Shown here piece by piece: positions 52,629 through 59,597 of a DNA stretch of 64,000 bases. The notes beneath the pieces were generated by a model that was not told where the DNA came from, did no database searches, and saw nothing but the letters and a program-made list of their open reading frames with translations. The stretch lies in the NCBI RefSeq assembly GCF_023073415.1, contig NZ_JADPJL010000008.1, positions 558,001-622,000 on the forward strand. The letters are read 5' to 3'. The stretch is from Bradyrhizobium sp. 190. Its GTDB lineage: Bacteria > Pseudomonadota > Alphaproteobacteria > Rhizobiales > Xanthobacteraceae. Each line of letters begins with the position of its first letter. Position 1 is the first letter of the stretch. The position numbers and the translations under genes were made by a program.

Positions 52629-54654
52629 GCGGATCGTCCTTCTTCACATTGCGCGCGCGCAGATAATCCTCTGTCGACATGACCGGCGGGCGTTGCGGGG
52701 CCGCATGCGGGTCAAAGCTTTCGTTCACCACCGCTTCGACTCGGCAATCCGCGCACATCTTGATGACGTCAAGACGTTTGGCGTTGGCGCCCTGGAACAT
52801 CCAGTGCTTCTCGCCGAGCTTTGCAAGCACACGGTCGATCGAGCTTTTGGTGCCGAAAGGTTTGCCGCAGGCGATGCAGTTGAACGGCTCTTCCTCCTTC
52901 AGCACGCGTTGCGGCGTGTTCCAGGCCTGGAAGTCGAGACGCGGTTCGATGGTGATGACGTGCTCGGGGCAGGTCGATTCGCAAAGCCCGCATTGCACGC
53001 AGAGGCTTTCGGTGAAGCGCAGCATCGCGCGATCAGGGTTATCGGACAGCGCGCCGGTCGGGCAGGCCGTGACGCAGGCATGGCAGAGGGTGCAGCCTTC
53101 GACATTCAGGTTCACGGTACCGAAGGGAGCGCCCGGCGCCAGCGGTACGACACCGACCGGCGTGGGGGCGGCGAGATGAAGCTCTCGAAACGTCGTCTCC
53201 AGCACGCCGCGTTTCGCGCCGCGAGGAACAAAGCCGGCCGGCTTTTGAGTTGCGACGCCGCGGGGAGCGGCATCCAGCATCGCGCGCAACTGATCCGGAT
53301 CGTCGGTCTCGATGATCCGGATGATGCCGGTGCCGAAGCCCAGCGCGGTAACGATTCGATCCGACGTCTCGATCGCGCGGTGGAGTGCCGTGATGTCGTG
53401 GCGGGGCTTGGCGCGTGTGAGCAGCGCGACGCCGCTGCCGCCATAGGCAAAGACGGATGCGAGGAGTTCCGGACCGAGCTGCGTCACTTCATTGACGCGC
53501 AGCGGCAGCACATTGGCCGGCAAGCCTTCGCCGAACCGCGCCAGGGCGTCGATGATTTCCTCGCCGTGCTCGCCGTCGTGAAACAAGACCACGGCGTCGC
53601 TTCCGCCGGCCTTGCGATAGGTTTGCAGCAGCGTGCGCAGCCGCCGCATCAGGGCATCTACGCTCGGCAGCGCATAAGAGGCCGCGCCGGTCGGGCATAC
53701 CGAAGCGCAGGAACCGCAGCCGGCGCAGATATTGGCATCGATCGCGACTGCATTACCGTTCGGCGTAATCGCGCCGGTCGGACACAGGTCGAGGCAACGC
53801 GTACATCCAGTGATGGACGAACGCGAATGCGCGCAGAGCGACGGCTCGAAATTGACAAAGCGCGGCTTGTCGAAGGTACCGACGAGGCCGCCGGCATCCG
53901 CAATCGCGCGCTCGACGGCGGCCTTGTCGCGCGGATCGGCGCGCAGGTAACCGGGGCGTAGTTCATGCGCGGGAAACAGCGGCGTGCCGCCCGAAAGATC
54001 GAGGATCAGATCGCAGGTCGAAGTGGCGCCGTTGCGCGACGTTCCAAACACGAGCTTCGCACGCGAGGAAGGGGAGGGCAGCGCGTAATCGTCGATCGCA
54101 AGCTCGAATTGCCCAAGATGTCCGCGTGCATTGCGGATCGTGCCCTTGAGCACGGGAAACTCGTTCGTGCGGCGCGGGGTCACGTCGCCGGGTTTGGTGA
54201 GCAGCACGGTAATGTCCAAACGATCGGCGAGACGTTGCGCCGCGTCGATCGCGATTTCGTCGCGGCCATAGATCAGTGCAACGCCGCTGCTCTCGAGCGT
54301 GACCAATGAGATCGCCGGCATATCTTCGCCCGCTGCGGCAATCAGCGCCGCGGCTTTTGGTCCCGCCGCCGCGGCATCCTTCGACCAGCCGCCGGTCTCG
54401 CGGATGTTGACGAAGGTGAGCTGGGCTTCCGGTGAGTTCTCCGCGACTTCCCGGAACAGCGGGGCTTCCTGCGTGCAGGCAACCGTGATCGGCGAGCCTT
54501 CGGCGAGCGCCTCCTTGAAGCGGTCGAGGTCGAGGCCGCAAAGCTGGTTTGCCTGCGTGACCTTGGCCGTGCAGCCGCGACCGATCGCTGCCGCATCGAG
54601 CGGCATGGTCTTCTCGCAACTGCAAATCAGGAGGCGAGACGTCGCCGCACTCAT
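52618..54654 (-). CDS. Multi-cluster ferredoxin-like protein of the FDH region
   Basis: A 678-residue protein with four [4Fe-4S] CxxCxxCxxxCP motifs arranged as two pairs: CTRCLDLCPTGAIT and CAGCGSCASVCPTG near the middle, CTLCHACVTACPTG and CVQCGLCESTCPEH in the last third. Two extra CxxC pairs follow (CIACGKPFG and CADCR). Between and before the pairs are long segments without cofactor motifs. It looks like an electron-transfer module, similar to proteins encoded near formate dehydrogenases, but the exact role is unknown. ATG 54654 was chosen for AAGG upstream. It is followed by the Mrp gene and is divergent from the DUF4444 gene. Confidence 0.82.
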   Translation of the reverse strand: MSAATSRLLICSCEKTMPLDAAAIGRGCTAKVTQANQLCGLDLDRFKEALAEGSPITVACTQEAPLFREVAENSPEAQLTFVNIRETGGWSKDAAAAGPKAAALIAAAGEDMPAISLVTLESSGVALIYGRDEIAIDAAQRLADRLDITVLLTKPGDVTPRRTNEFPVLKGTIRNARGHLGQFELAIDDYALPSPSSRAKLVFGTSRNGATSTCDLILDLSGGTPLFPAHELRPGYLRADPRDKAAVERAIADAGGLVGTFDKPRFVNFEPSLCAHSRSSITGCTRCLDLCPTGAITPNGNAVAIDANICAGCGSCASVCPTGAASYALPSVDALMRRLRTLLQTYRKAGGSDAVVLFHDGEHGEEIIDALARFGEGLPANVLPLRVNEVTQLGPELLASVFAYGGSGVALLTRAKPRHDITALHRAIETSDRIVTALGFGTGIIRIIETDDPDQLRAMLDAAPRGVATQKPAGFVPRGAKRGVLETTFRELHLAAPTPVGVVPLAPGAPFGTVNLNVEGCTLCHACVTACPTGALSDNPDRAMLRFTESLCVQCGLCESTCPEHVITIEPRLDFQAWNTPQRVLKEEEPFNCIACGKPFGTKSSIDRVLAKLGEKHWMFQGANAKRLDVIKMCADCRVEAVVNESFDPHAAPQRPPVMSTEDYLRARNVKKDDPLGS

Positions 54655-54823
54655 TTTGAAATACCTTGAACCCGATGCACCAAGATGGGCGGTTGCTTCA
54701 TCCCACGGTTCTGCGGTAACCGCTCGGGCGGATATCTGCAAGACACAAAGGCCGCTCGCGCCGCCGGCTTGCGCGGGATAGCATACACCCGCAGGCTATG
54801 AAGCAATGAGGGAATAGTTCTTC

Positions 54824-55579
54824 GTGATCGCTCGTCTCGGGGATACGGAACAGACACTCGATCTGCCCCCCGGTTATACTTTGGTCGCGTTGCGCGAGCT
54901 CGGCGATGCCTTCACGCATGCTCGCGAGATCGCGGCGGAGGCGGGCGCGGGGACTTTCGTGTGGGTGCGCCGCTACGATCTGGTCGAGTTCGCGGTGGTC
55001 CTTGAACCCGACGAACCGCTCCGTTCAGCGCGACGGGCATTGTTTGCCGGCATGAATGCGCTGGCCGATGCGATTGCCGCCCATTGTCCGCCGGAGCGGG
55101 AGGTCACGTTCGACTGGCCTGATGCTGTCAGGTTCGACGCGGGGTTGCTCGGCGGCGGACGGCTGGGCTGGCCGGCGGAATGCACCGAAGACGACATACC
55201 TGAATGGCTCGTTTTCGGCGTGATCCTGCGCGCGGCCGCCATGGCGCATGTCCCGGAGATGCAGGCGGCCTCGGGCGTGTCCTTGCTGAGCGAAGGTTTT
55301 GAGATGGTCGATACCGATGCGATCATCGAGAGCTTCAGCCGCCACCTCATGACCGCGTTCGACCGCTGGAAAGAGCGCGGCTTCGAGGCGATCGCGCGGG
55401 ACTATCTGGAACGGCTTCCCAAAAGCAAAGCCGGCGAGCGACGCGGCATCGACGTCAACGGCGATCTTCTGGTCGGCCTGCCTGCCGGTAGCGGAGCGCC
55501 CGAGCGGAGCAGTCTGGTGGATGCGCTGGGGCGCGCTGCTTGGTATGATCCGCAGGCGCGCGGTCCGAAATTCGGATGA
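54824..55579 (+). CDS. Biotin/lipoate ligase-like protein (DUF4444)
   Basis: A 251-residue protein that resembles the biotin/lipoate protein ligase-like family with a C-terminal DUF4444 segment (from about residue 200). Recognisable family-type stretches are VTFDWPDAVRFDAGLLGGGR and the later ARDYLERLPKSKAGERRGID. The usual ligase lysine motif is not obvious, so catalytic ligation is doubtful. The start is GTG. Genes of this type often accompany molybdenum formate dehydrogenases; it is the first gene of a five-gene accessory run to 58417. Confidence 0.75.
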   Translation: MIARLGDTEQTLDLPPGYTLVALRELGDAFTHAREIAAEAGAGTFVWVRRYDLVEFAVVLEPDEPLRSARRALFAGMNALADAIAAHCPPEREVTFDWPDAVRFDAGLLGGGRLGWPAECTEDDIPEWLVFGVILRAAAMAHVPEMQAASGVSLLSEGFEMVDTDAIIESFSRHLMTAFDRWKERGFEAIARDYLERLPKSKAGERRGIDVNGDLLVGLPAGSGAPERSSLVDALGRAAWYDPQARGPKFG

Positions 55580-55586
55580 GGCGGAC

Positions 55587-56162
55587 ATGTTGAAATTTCC
55601 GCGAACCATCAGGCTGGACCCGTCGGATACGTTCGTCTTCGAGCGGGCAGCCGAACCCGGTGAATGGGCTGTTTCCGGCGCGTTCGTGTTCTGGAACCGG
55701 GATCTGGCCACGCTCGGCCAGAAGCAACGCGTGGCGCTGCGTTCGGGCTTTCTCGGCATCGACAGTCTCGGATGGTCGACCCTTGCCATCGTCACCGAAG
55801 CCACCGAAGCGGAGCGGTCGGCGATGATCGAGCGGCTCGCTAGCCAGTTGATGGAGAAATTCGGGGCGCCCGATGCGAATGCTGCGCGCCTTGCCGCCGA
55901 GGAGGAGATCGCGTTCGCAGCTTCGCTGTGCGAGCATCCGCCGCAGACGCTGCTTGCCGTGCAGCGCAGCGTCGAAAACGGTGAAATCCGCGAGCGCTTT
56001 CGCACTCTCAAGCCGCGCCCTGTTGCCGCAGATGCCGACCGGTTGCACGCCCATGCCAGCGCCTTTACCTTCCATGAGGTCGAAGGCGATGTTGAACCTG
56101 CCGAAGAGGTCGATCTTCTCAGGCTGATCAAGACCGATGCCAGAACGACGGATCGTACATGA
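55587..56162 (+). CDS. DUF6505-type FDH-region protein
   Basis: A 191-residue soluble protein without signal peptide or cysteine motif. It starts MLKFPRTIRLDPSDTFVFER and has a central GFLGIDSLGWSTLAIVTEA. I assign it to the DUF6505 family by recollection of FDH regions; this needs a search. The start has GAGGCGG close upstream, and its stop overlaps the next start (ATGA), so the two are co-translated. Confidence 0.65.
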   Translation: MLKFPRTIRLDPSDTFVFERAAEPGEWAVSGAFVFWNRDLATLGQKQRVALRSGFLGIDSLGWSTLAIVTEATEAERSAMIERLASQLMEKFGAPDANAARLAAEEEIAFAASLCEHPPQTLLAVQRSVENGEIRERFRTLKPRPVAADADRLHAHASAFTFHEVEGDVEPAEEVDLLRLIKTDARTTDRT

Positions 56163-57181
56163 GAGAATTCTGGGTCGCCTCGGGCCATCACCTCACGCGC
56201 CGCGCCGACCACGGCGGGCTGGTCGCGACGCCTGAACTCATCATGGCCTATCTGGCGCGGCCCGAATTGATGCCGCCGGCGGATGCCTGCGAGGCCGAGC
56301 GCGATCTGCATGCGCGCCTGATGGCCGATCCGCTGCGCCCGGTCTCTAGCGCGGACATCGCCCGGCTTGCCGATGCCGACGCCCGCGAAAACTGGTCCTT
56401 CATGATGAATTTCCGCGACCGGTTGATGGCGGCGCCGTCGCTGGAGGCGGTTTATGTCGCGCTGGCGCGCAAGGGGGCGGGCGACCTGCCGCCGATCTTT
56501 CTGTCGCAGTTATGTCATCTGATTCTGCGCAACGCACTCGAAGGCTGCGACGACCCTTATATATTGCGCGCAGCGGAGCTGTTCTATCGCAGCCAACTGG
56601 CGGCCGTTCACGACGGCACGCTGCTGCTGGCCGATGCGGAGGTGATCGAGGCGGAGCAGCATGCCCAGCACGACCTGCATTCATCGCCGCTCACGGCCAT
56701 GCTGCAACAGCCGAAGTCCTTCGGCGAGATGGACGTGATGGACGACGAAAACGCGTGGACCTACTGGTCGCGATCGGACGCGCACGCGATGGTGATGAAT
56801 CTCGGCGGCAATGCCAAGGCGCGCGCCGGGCTGTGCCGGGTCATCGAGCGGTGGATCGGCCATCTGCTCGGCGTTACCGTCAGCGTCGAAACTATCGCCT
56901 CGATCGAGGATCGCGACTGGCGCTGGTTCGTCGGTCTCGACAGCGACGCGACGCGGATCGGCAATGCGCTGTGGCACGGCGAGCGCTTGGAGGGCGACGT
57001 TGCCGAGCGCATCGTTGCCTTGATGCGCCTGACCATCGAAGATGCGCGGCTGGTGGATGAGCGGGTCGGCGACAAGCCCGTCTACCTCATCCTCGCCATG
57101 GGCGCCGACAAGGTGGTGAGATTGAAACCGCAAAACCTGATCGCGGGATTGCCGCTTGCGGCGGCCGCGAATGTCACATGA
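56159..57181 (+). CDS. DUF6352-type FDH-region protein
   Basis: A 340-residue soluble protein. It begins MREFWVASGHHLTRRADHGG, which is characteristic of the DUF6352 proteins that I recall from FDH regions, and has no cofactor motif that I can see. The helical middle (IFLSQLCHLILRNALEGCDD) suggests a scaffold or chaperone. It overlaps the previous gene by ATGA. Function unknown; accessory to the formate dehydrogenase is inferred from position. Confidence 0.65.
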   Translation: MREFWVASGHHLTRRADHGGLVATPELIMAYLARPELMPPADACEAERDLHARLMADPLRPVSSADIARLADADARENWSFMMNFRDRLMAAPSLEAVYVALARKGAGDLPPIFLSQLCHLILRNALEGCDDPYILRAAELFYRSQLAAVHDGTLLLADAEVIEAEQHAQHDLHSSPLTAMLQQPKSFGEMDVMDDENAWTYWSRSDAHAMVMNLGGNAKARAGLCRVIERWIGHLLGVTVSVETIASIEDRDWRWFVGLDSDATRIGNALWHGERLEGDVAERIVALMRLTIEDARLVDERVGDKPVYLILAMGADKVVRLKPQNLIAGLPLAAAANVT

Positions 57182-57203
57182 TCCACCGACGAGAGGATCG
57201 GGA

Positions 57204-57722
57204 ATGGCAATGACTGAAGCATCCCGCGAGGTTGGTGTGGTGGTGCGGCGCCGTTCGATCGACAATCCCTGGATCGACCAGTTGTGGTCGCCGGCGATGA
57301 TTCTGGACGAGGTGCCAGCGACTGCGCCGTGGACCGTGCTGTCCAACGAACCCGATACGACGACCTATTACGCGGGCTCGGCGAGCATCGATCTGTTCAG
57401 CTCGGAAACGGCGAATTATCGCGATAACCTTGCCGACGGCGCACCGCGCATCTGGGTCGCGTTGCGGCGTCAGGACGGTGGCGCAGAGCTCGAATTGACC
57501 AAGGTAACCGCCGACCCGACCGAAGGGGAGGCGATGTTCGAAAGCGGCTGCGACGTGATCGGTACCGTGCCGATGCCGCCGGAGATCGCGTCATGGATTG
57601 CAGCCTTTGTCGATCGATTCCATGTCGAGCGCGTGTTCCACAAACGCCAGCGGGATCGCGCCAGCGGCGATCGGCCGCGCGTGCCGGGCGGCCGATCGGA
57701 TGAAGGAACGGGACGCCGATGA
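57204..57722 (+). CDS. DUF3305 protein
   Basis: A 172-residue protein of the DUF3305 family, with VVVRRRSIDNPWIDQLWSPA near the start and WVALRRQDGGAELELTKVTA in the middle. The C-terminal YHVERVFHKRQRDR-like end (here FHVERVFHKRQRDR) is also typical. DUF3305 and DUF3306 genes occur as a pair beside Tat formate dehydrogenases; the role is unknown. The stop overlaps the next start by ATGA. Confidence 0.82.
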   Translation: MAMTEASREVGVVVRRRSIDNPWIDQLWSPAMILDEVPATAPWTVLSNEPDTTTYYAGSASIDLFSSETANYRDNLADGAPRIWVALRRQDGGAELELTKVTADPTEGEAMFESGCDVIGTVPMPPEIASWIAAFVDRFHVERVFHKRQRDRASGDRPRVPGGRSDEGTGRR

Positions 57723-58417
57723 GTGGTCCGGACGAAACCGATCGGGACAAGGGCTTTCTGGCGCGATGGTCGCAGCGCAAGCAGGAGGCAAAACAGCCGG
57801 AGCCGACGCAGGCCGAGCCGGCTGCCGAAAGTGTCGAATCGCCAGGATCGCCCGCACCGCAAGGCGAAGACGTCACGCCGGAATTCGATCTCTCGACCTT
57901 GCCAAAGCTCGAGGAACTGACTGGTAGCACGGACATCACCGCATTTCTTCGCAAGGGCGTTCCCGAACATTTGCGGAATGCGGCCTTGCAAAAATCCTGG
58001 GCGCTGGATCCCGCGATCCGTAATTACGTCAATCCAGCGCTCGAATACGCTTATGACTGGAATGCGCCGGGCGGGGTGCCCGGCGGCGGCGAACTCGGCG
58101 CTGGCGTCGATGTCGCGCGACTGGTGTCGCAGATCATGGGAGAACCCGCAGCCGAGACGACAAATTCCGACGCAAGTTCCAAAGGTGAGGCCGCAGGCTC
58201 TCCGATAGAGCCGTCCGAACGCGATCTGTCGGCGGAACCACAGGAAGATCTCCCGGCGCAGTCTCTCAGACGGTCCGGGGAACCGGCGGCGGAGACGGAA
58301 GTGAAGGCCGATGGCGATGCCAGCGAACCTGGGCCGGCCGAAGAAACCCAGCCGGTTCAGCCTGTTGCACCGCAGCAGCCAGTGCGACGTCATGGCACCG
58401 CAAAACCGATTGTTTAG
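57719..58417 (+). CDS. DUF3306 protein
   Basis: A 232-residue protein of the DUF3306 family. It begins with a soluble FLARWSQRKQEAKQ segment, then a short acidic linker and the conserved core FDLSTLPKLEELTGSTDITA, then FLRKGVPEHLRNAALQKSW and IRNYVNPALEYAYDWN. The last 80 residues are low-complexity, rich in Pro, Glu and Ala. It overlaps DUF3305 by ATGA and ends the accessory run before the promoter region of the FDH structural genes. Confidence 0.85.
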   Translation: MSGPDETDRDKGFLARWSQRKQEAKQPEPTQAEPAAESVESPGSPAPQGEDVTPEFDLSTLPKLEELTGSTDITAFLRKGVPEHLRNAALQKSWALDPAIRNYVNPALEYAYDWNAPGGVPGGGELGAGVDVARLVSQIMGEPAAETTNSDASSKGEAAGSPIEPSERDLSAEPQEDLPAQSLRRSGEPAAETEVKADGDASEPGPAEETQPVQPVAPQQPVRRHGTAKPIV

Positions 58418-58433
58418 ACAAAAGTTTTTGCGG

Positions 58434-58452
58434 ACATAGCCAATGGCTATGT
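58434..58452. promoter_or_regulatory. Perfect 8-3-8 palindrome upstream of the FDH structural genes
   Basis: ACATAGCC (58434-58441) and GGCTATGT (58445-58452) flank AAT. It lies 94-113 bp upstream of the YdaS-TorD gene, the only sizeable gap in the region. Likely an operator; the regulator could be the YdaS domain encoded next to it. Confidence 0.6.
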
Positions 58453-58468
58453 TAGAGAGTCTCCAGCT

Positions 58469-58481
58469 TGGAATAATTCCA
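58469..58481. promoter_or_regulatory. Second palindrome upstream of the FDH structural genes
   Basis: TGGAATAATTCCA is a perfect 13-bp palindrome with a single central base, 16 bp after the first palindrome and 65 bp before the YdaS-TorD ATG. It may be a second operator or overlap a promoter. Confidence 0.45.
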
Positions 58482-58546
58482 GTTCTAAGTTTGTTTGCCC
58501 GGGGACACGGGTGGGCGCGAGTGGGCGGGGAGAAATCGGTAGCACC

Positions 58547-59335
58547 ATGCGTGATGCCGGACTGGAACTAGCTATTAAGGCAGCAGGTGGCGTCGGGTCG
58601 CTCGCGCGGAGGCTCGGTATTGCGCAGCCGTCGGTTTCGGCGTGGTCGCGCATTCCCGCCGAGCGGGTTCTCGCTGTCGAAACGTTGACGCAGGTGAATC
58701 GTTTTGTCCTGCGTCCCGATCTCTACGGATCATCCGAGAATCAGGTGACATCGAAACCCGAAATTGACGAGATCGATCAACTGCGTGCCGCGGAATACGG
58801 CCTGTTGTCGTTGTTGCTCGGCAAGGCGCCTGACGCCGAAACGCTCAAGCGCGTGGCCACGCTGAAGGGCGATGGTTCCGAACTCGGCATGGCGCATATC
58901 GAACTCGCAGCCGCAGCCGCGGCGACCGATGATCGCGCCGTGAGCAAGGAGTTCTTCGATCTCTTCATTGGCCTCGGCCGCGGCGAACTGCTGCCCTATG
59001 CCTCCTACTATCTGACCGGCTTTCTTCACGAGCGTCCGCTGGCGCGGGTGCGCGAGGATCTGCGCACGCTCGGGATCGAGCGCGCGGGCCCCTCGCGCGA
59101 GCCGGAAGATCACATCGCCATTCTGCTCGAGGTCATGGCTGGCCTCGCACGCGACGACTTTGAGGCTGAGTTCGCCGAACAGGTGCGTTTTTTCGAACGG
59201 CATCTCAAGCCGTGGGCGGTGCGGATGTTCGCCGATCTGGAAATGTCGCCATCGGCGCGCTTCTACCGCGCCGTCGGCCGCGCCGGCCGTGTCTTCATGG
59301 AATTGGAATCCGAGGCCTTCACGCTGTCCGAGTGA
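58547..59335 (+). CDS. YdaS-type HTH fused to a TorD-family chaperone
   Basis: A 262-residue protein in two parts. Residues 1 to about 65 form a YdaS/Cro-like helix-turn-helix: LAIKAAGGVGSLARRLGIAQ, then SVSAWSRIPAERVLAVE and the domain-end signature RPDLYG. Residues about 80-262 are a TorD/DmsD-like all-helical chaperone (YGLLSLLLGKAPDAETLKRV, then SYYLTGFLHERPLARVREDL), which binds Tat signal peptides and aids molybdenum-cofactor insertion. The fusion could couple FDH maturation to transcription of the operon; this is inference. The start is ATG 58547; a GTG 12 codons upstream has a similar site. It lies before fdhX and fdhA. Confidence 0.85.
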   Translation: MRDAGLELAIKAAGGVGSLARRLGIAQPSVSAWSRIPAERVLAVETLTQVNRFVLRPDLYGSSENQVTSKPEIDEIDQLRAAEYGLLSLLLGKAPDAETLKRVATLKGDGSELGMAHIELAAAAAATDDRAVSKEFFDLFIGLGRGELLPYASYYLTGFLHERPLARVREDLRTLGIERAGPSREPEDHIAILLEVMAGLARDDFEAEFAEQVRFFERHLKPWAVRMFADLEMSPSARFYRAVGRAGRVFMELESEAFTLSE

Positions 59336-59368
59336 CGGCGAAAGGCAAGAACTATGAAGGAGATCGCA

Positions 59369-59584
59369 ATGAGCAAGCCATCTGACAGCAAGGGCAAATC
59401 ACGGGCCACAGGGGTGGATCGGCGCAGCCTGTTTCTGATGGGCGGTTCGGCGGTCGCTGCAGCAGCCGTTGTGCCGCTCACTGGCGGCGAGGCGGTTGCG
59501 GACGAGTCGCAGGCCGAGCGCGTCAAGGCTCGCTACAAAGAAACCGATCACGTCAAGAATTTCTATCGCGTCAACCGCTATTGA
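59369..59584 (+). CDS. Small Tat-signal formate dehydrogenase protein
   Basis: A 71-residue protein with a twin-arginine signal (VDRRSLFLMGGSAVAAAAVV) and a short mature part ending VKNFYRVNRY, the layout of the 'formate dehydrogenase region Tat target' family. It probably rides with the FDH as a small subunit or stabiliser. The start at 59369 has the strong site AAGGAG about 6 bp upstream; the in-frame ATG five codons earlier lies within that site. It is 13 bp upstream of fdhA. Confidence 0.88.
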   Translation: MSKPSDSKGKSRATGVDRRSLFLMGGSAVAAAAVVPLTGGEAVADESQAERVKARYKETDHVKNFYRVNRY

Positions 59585-59597
59585 TGGGACCACGCAC

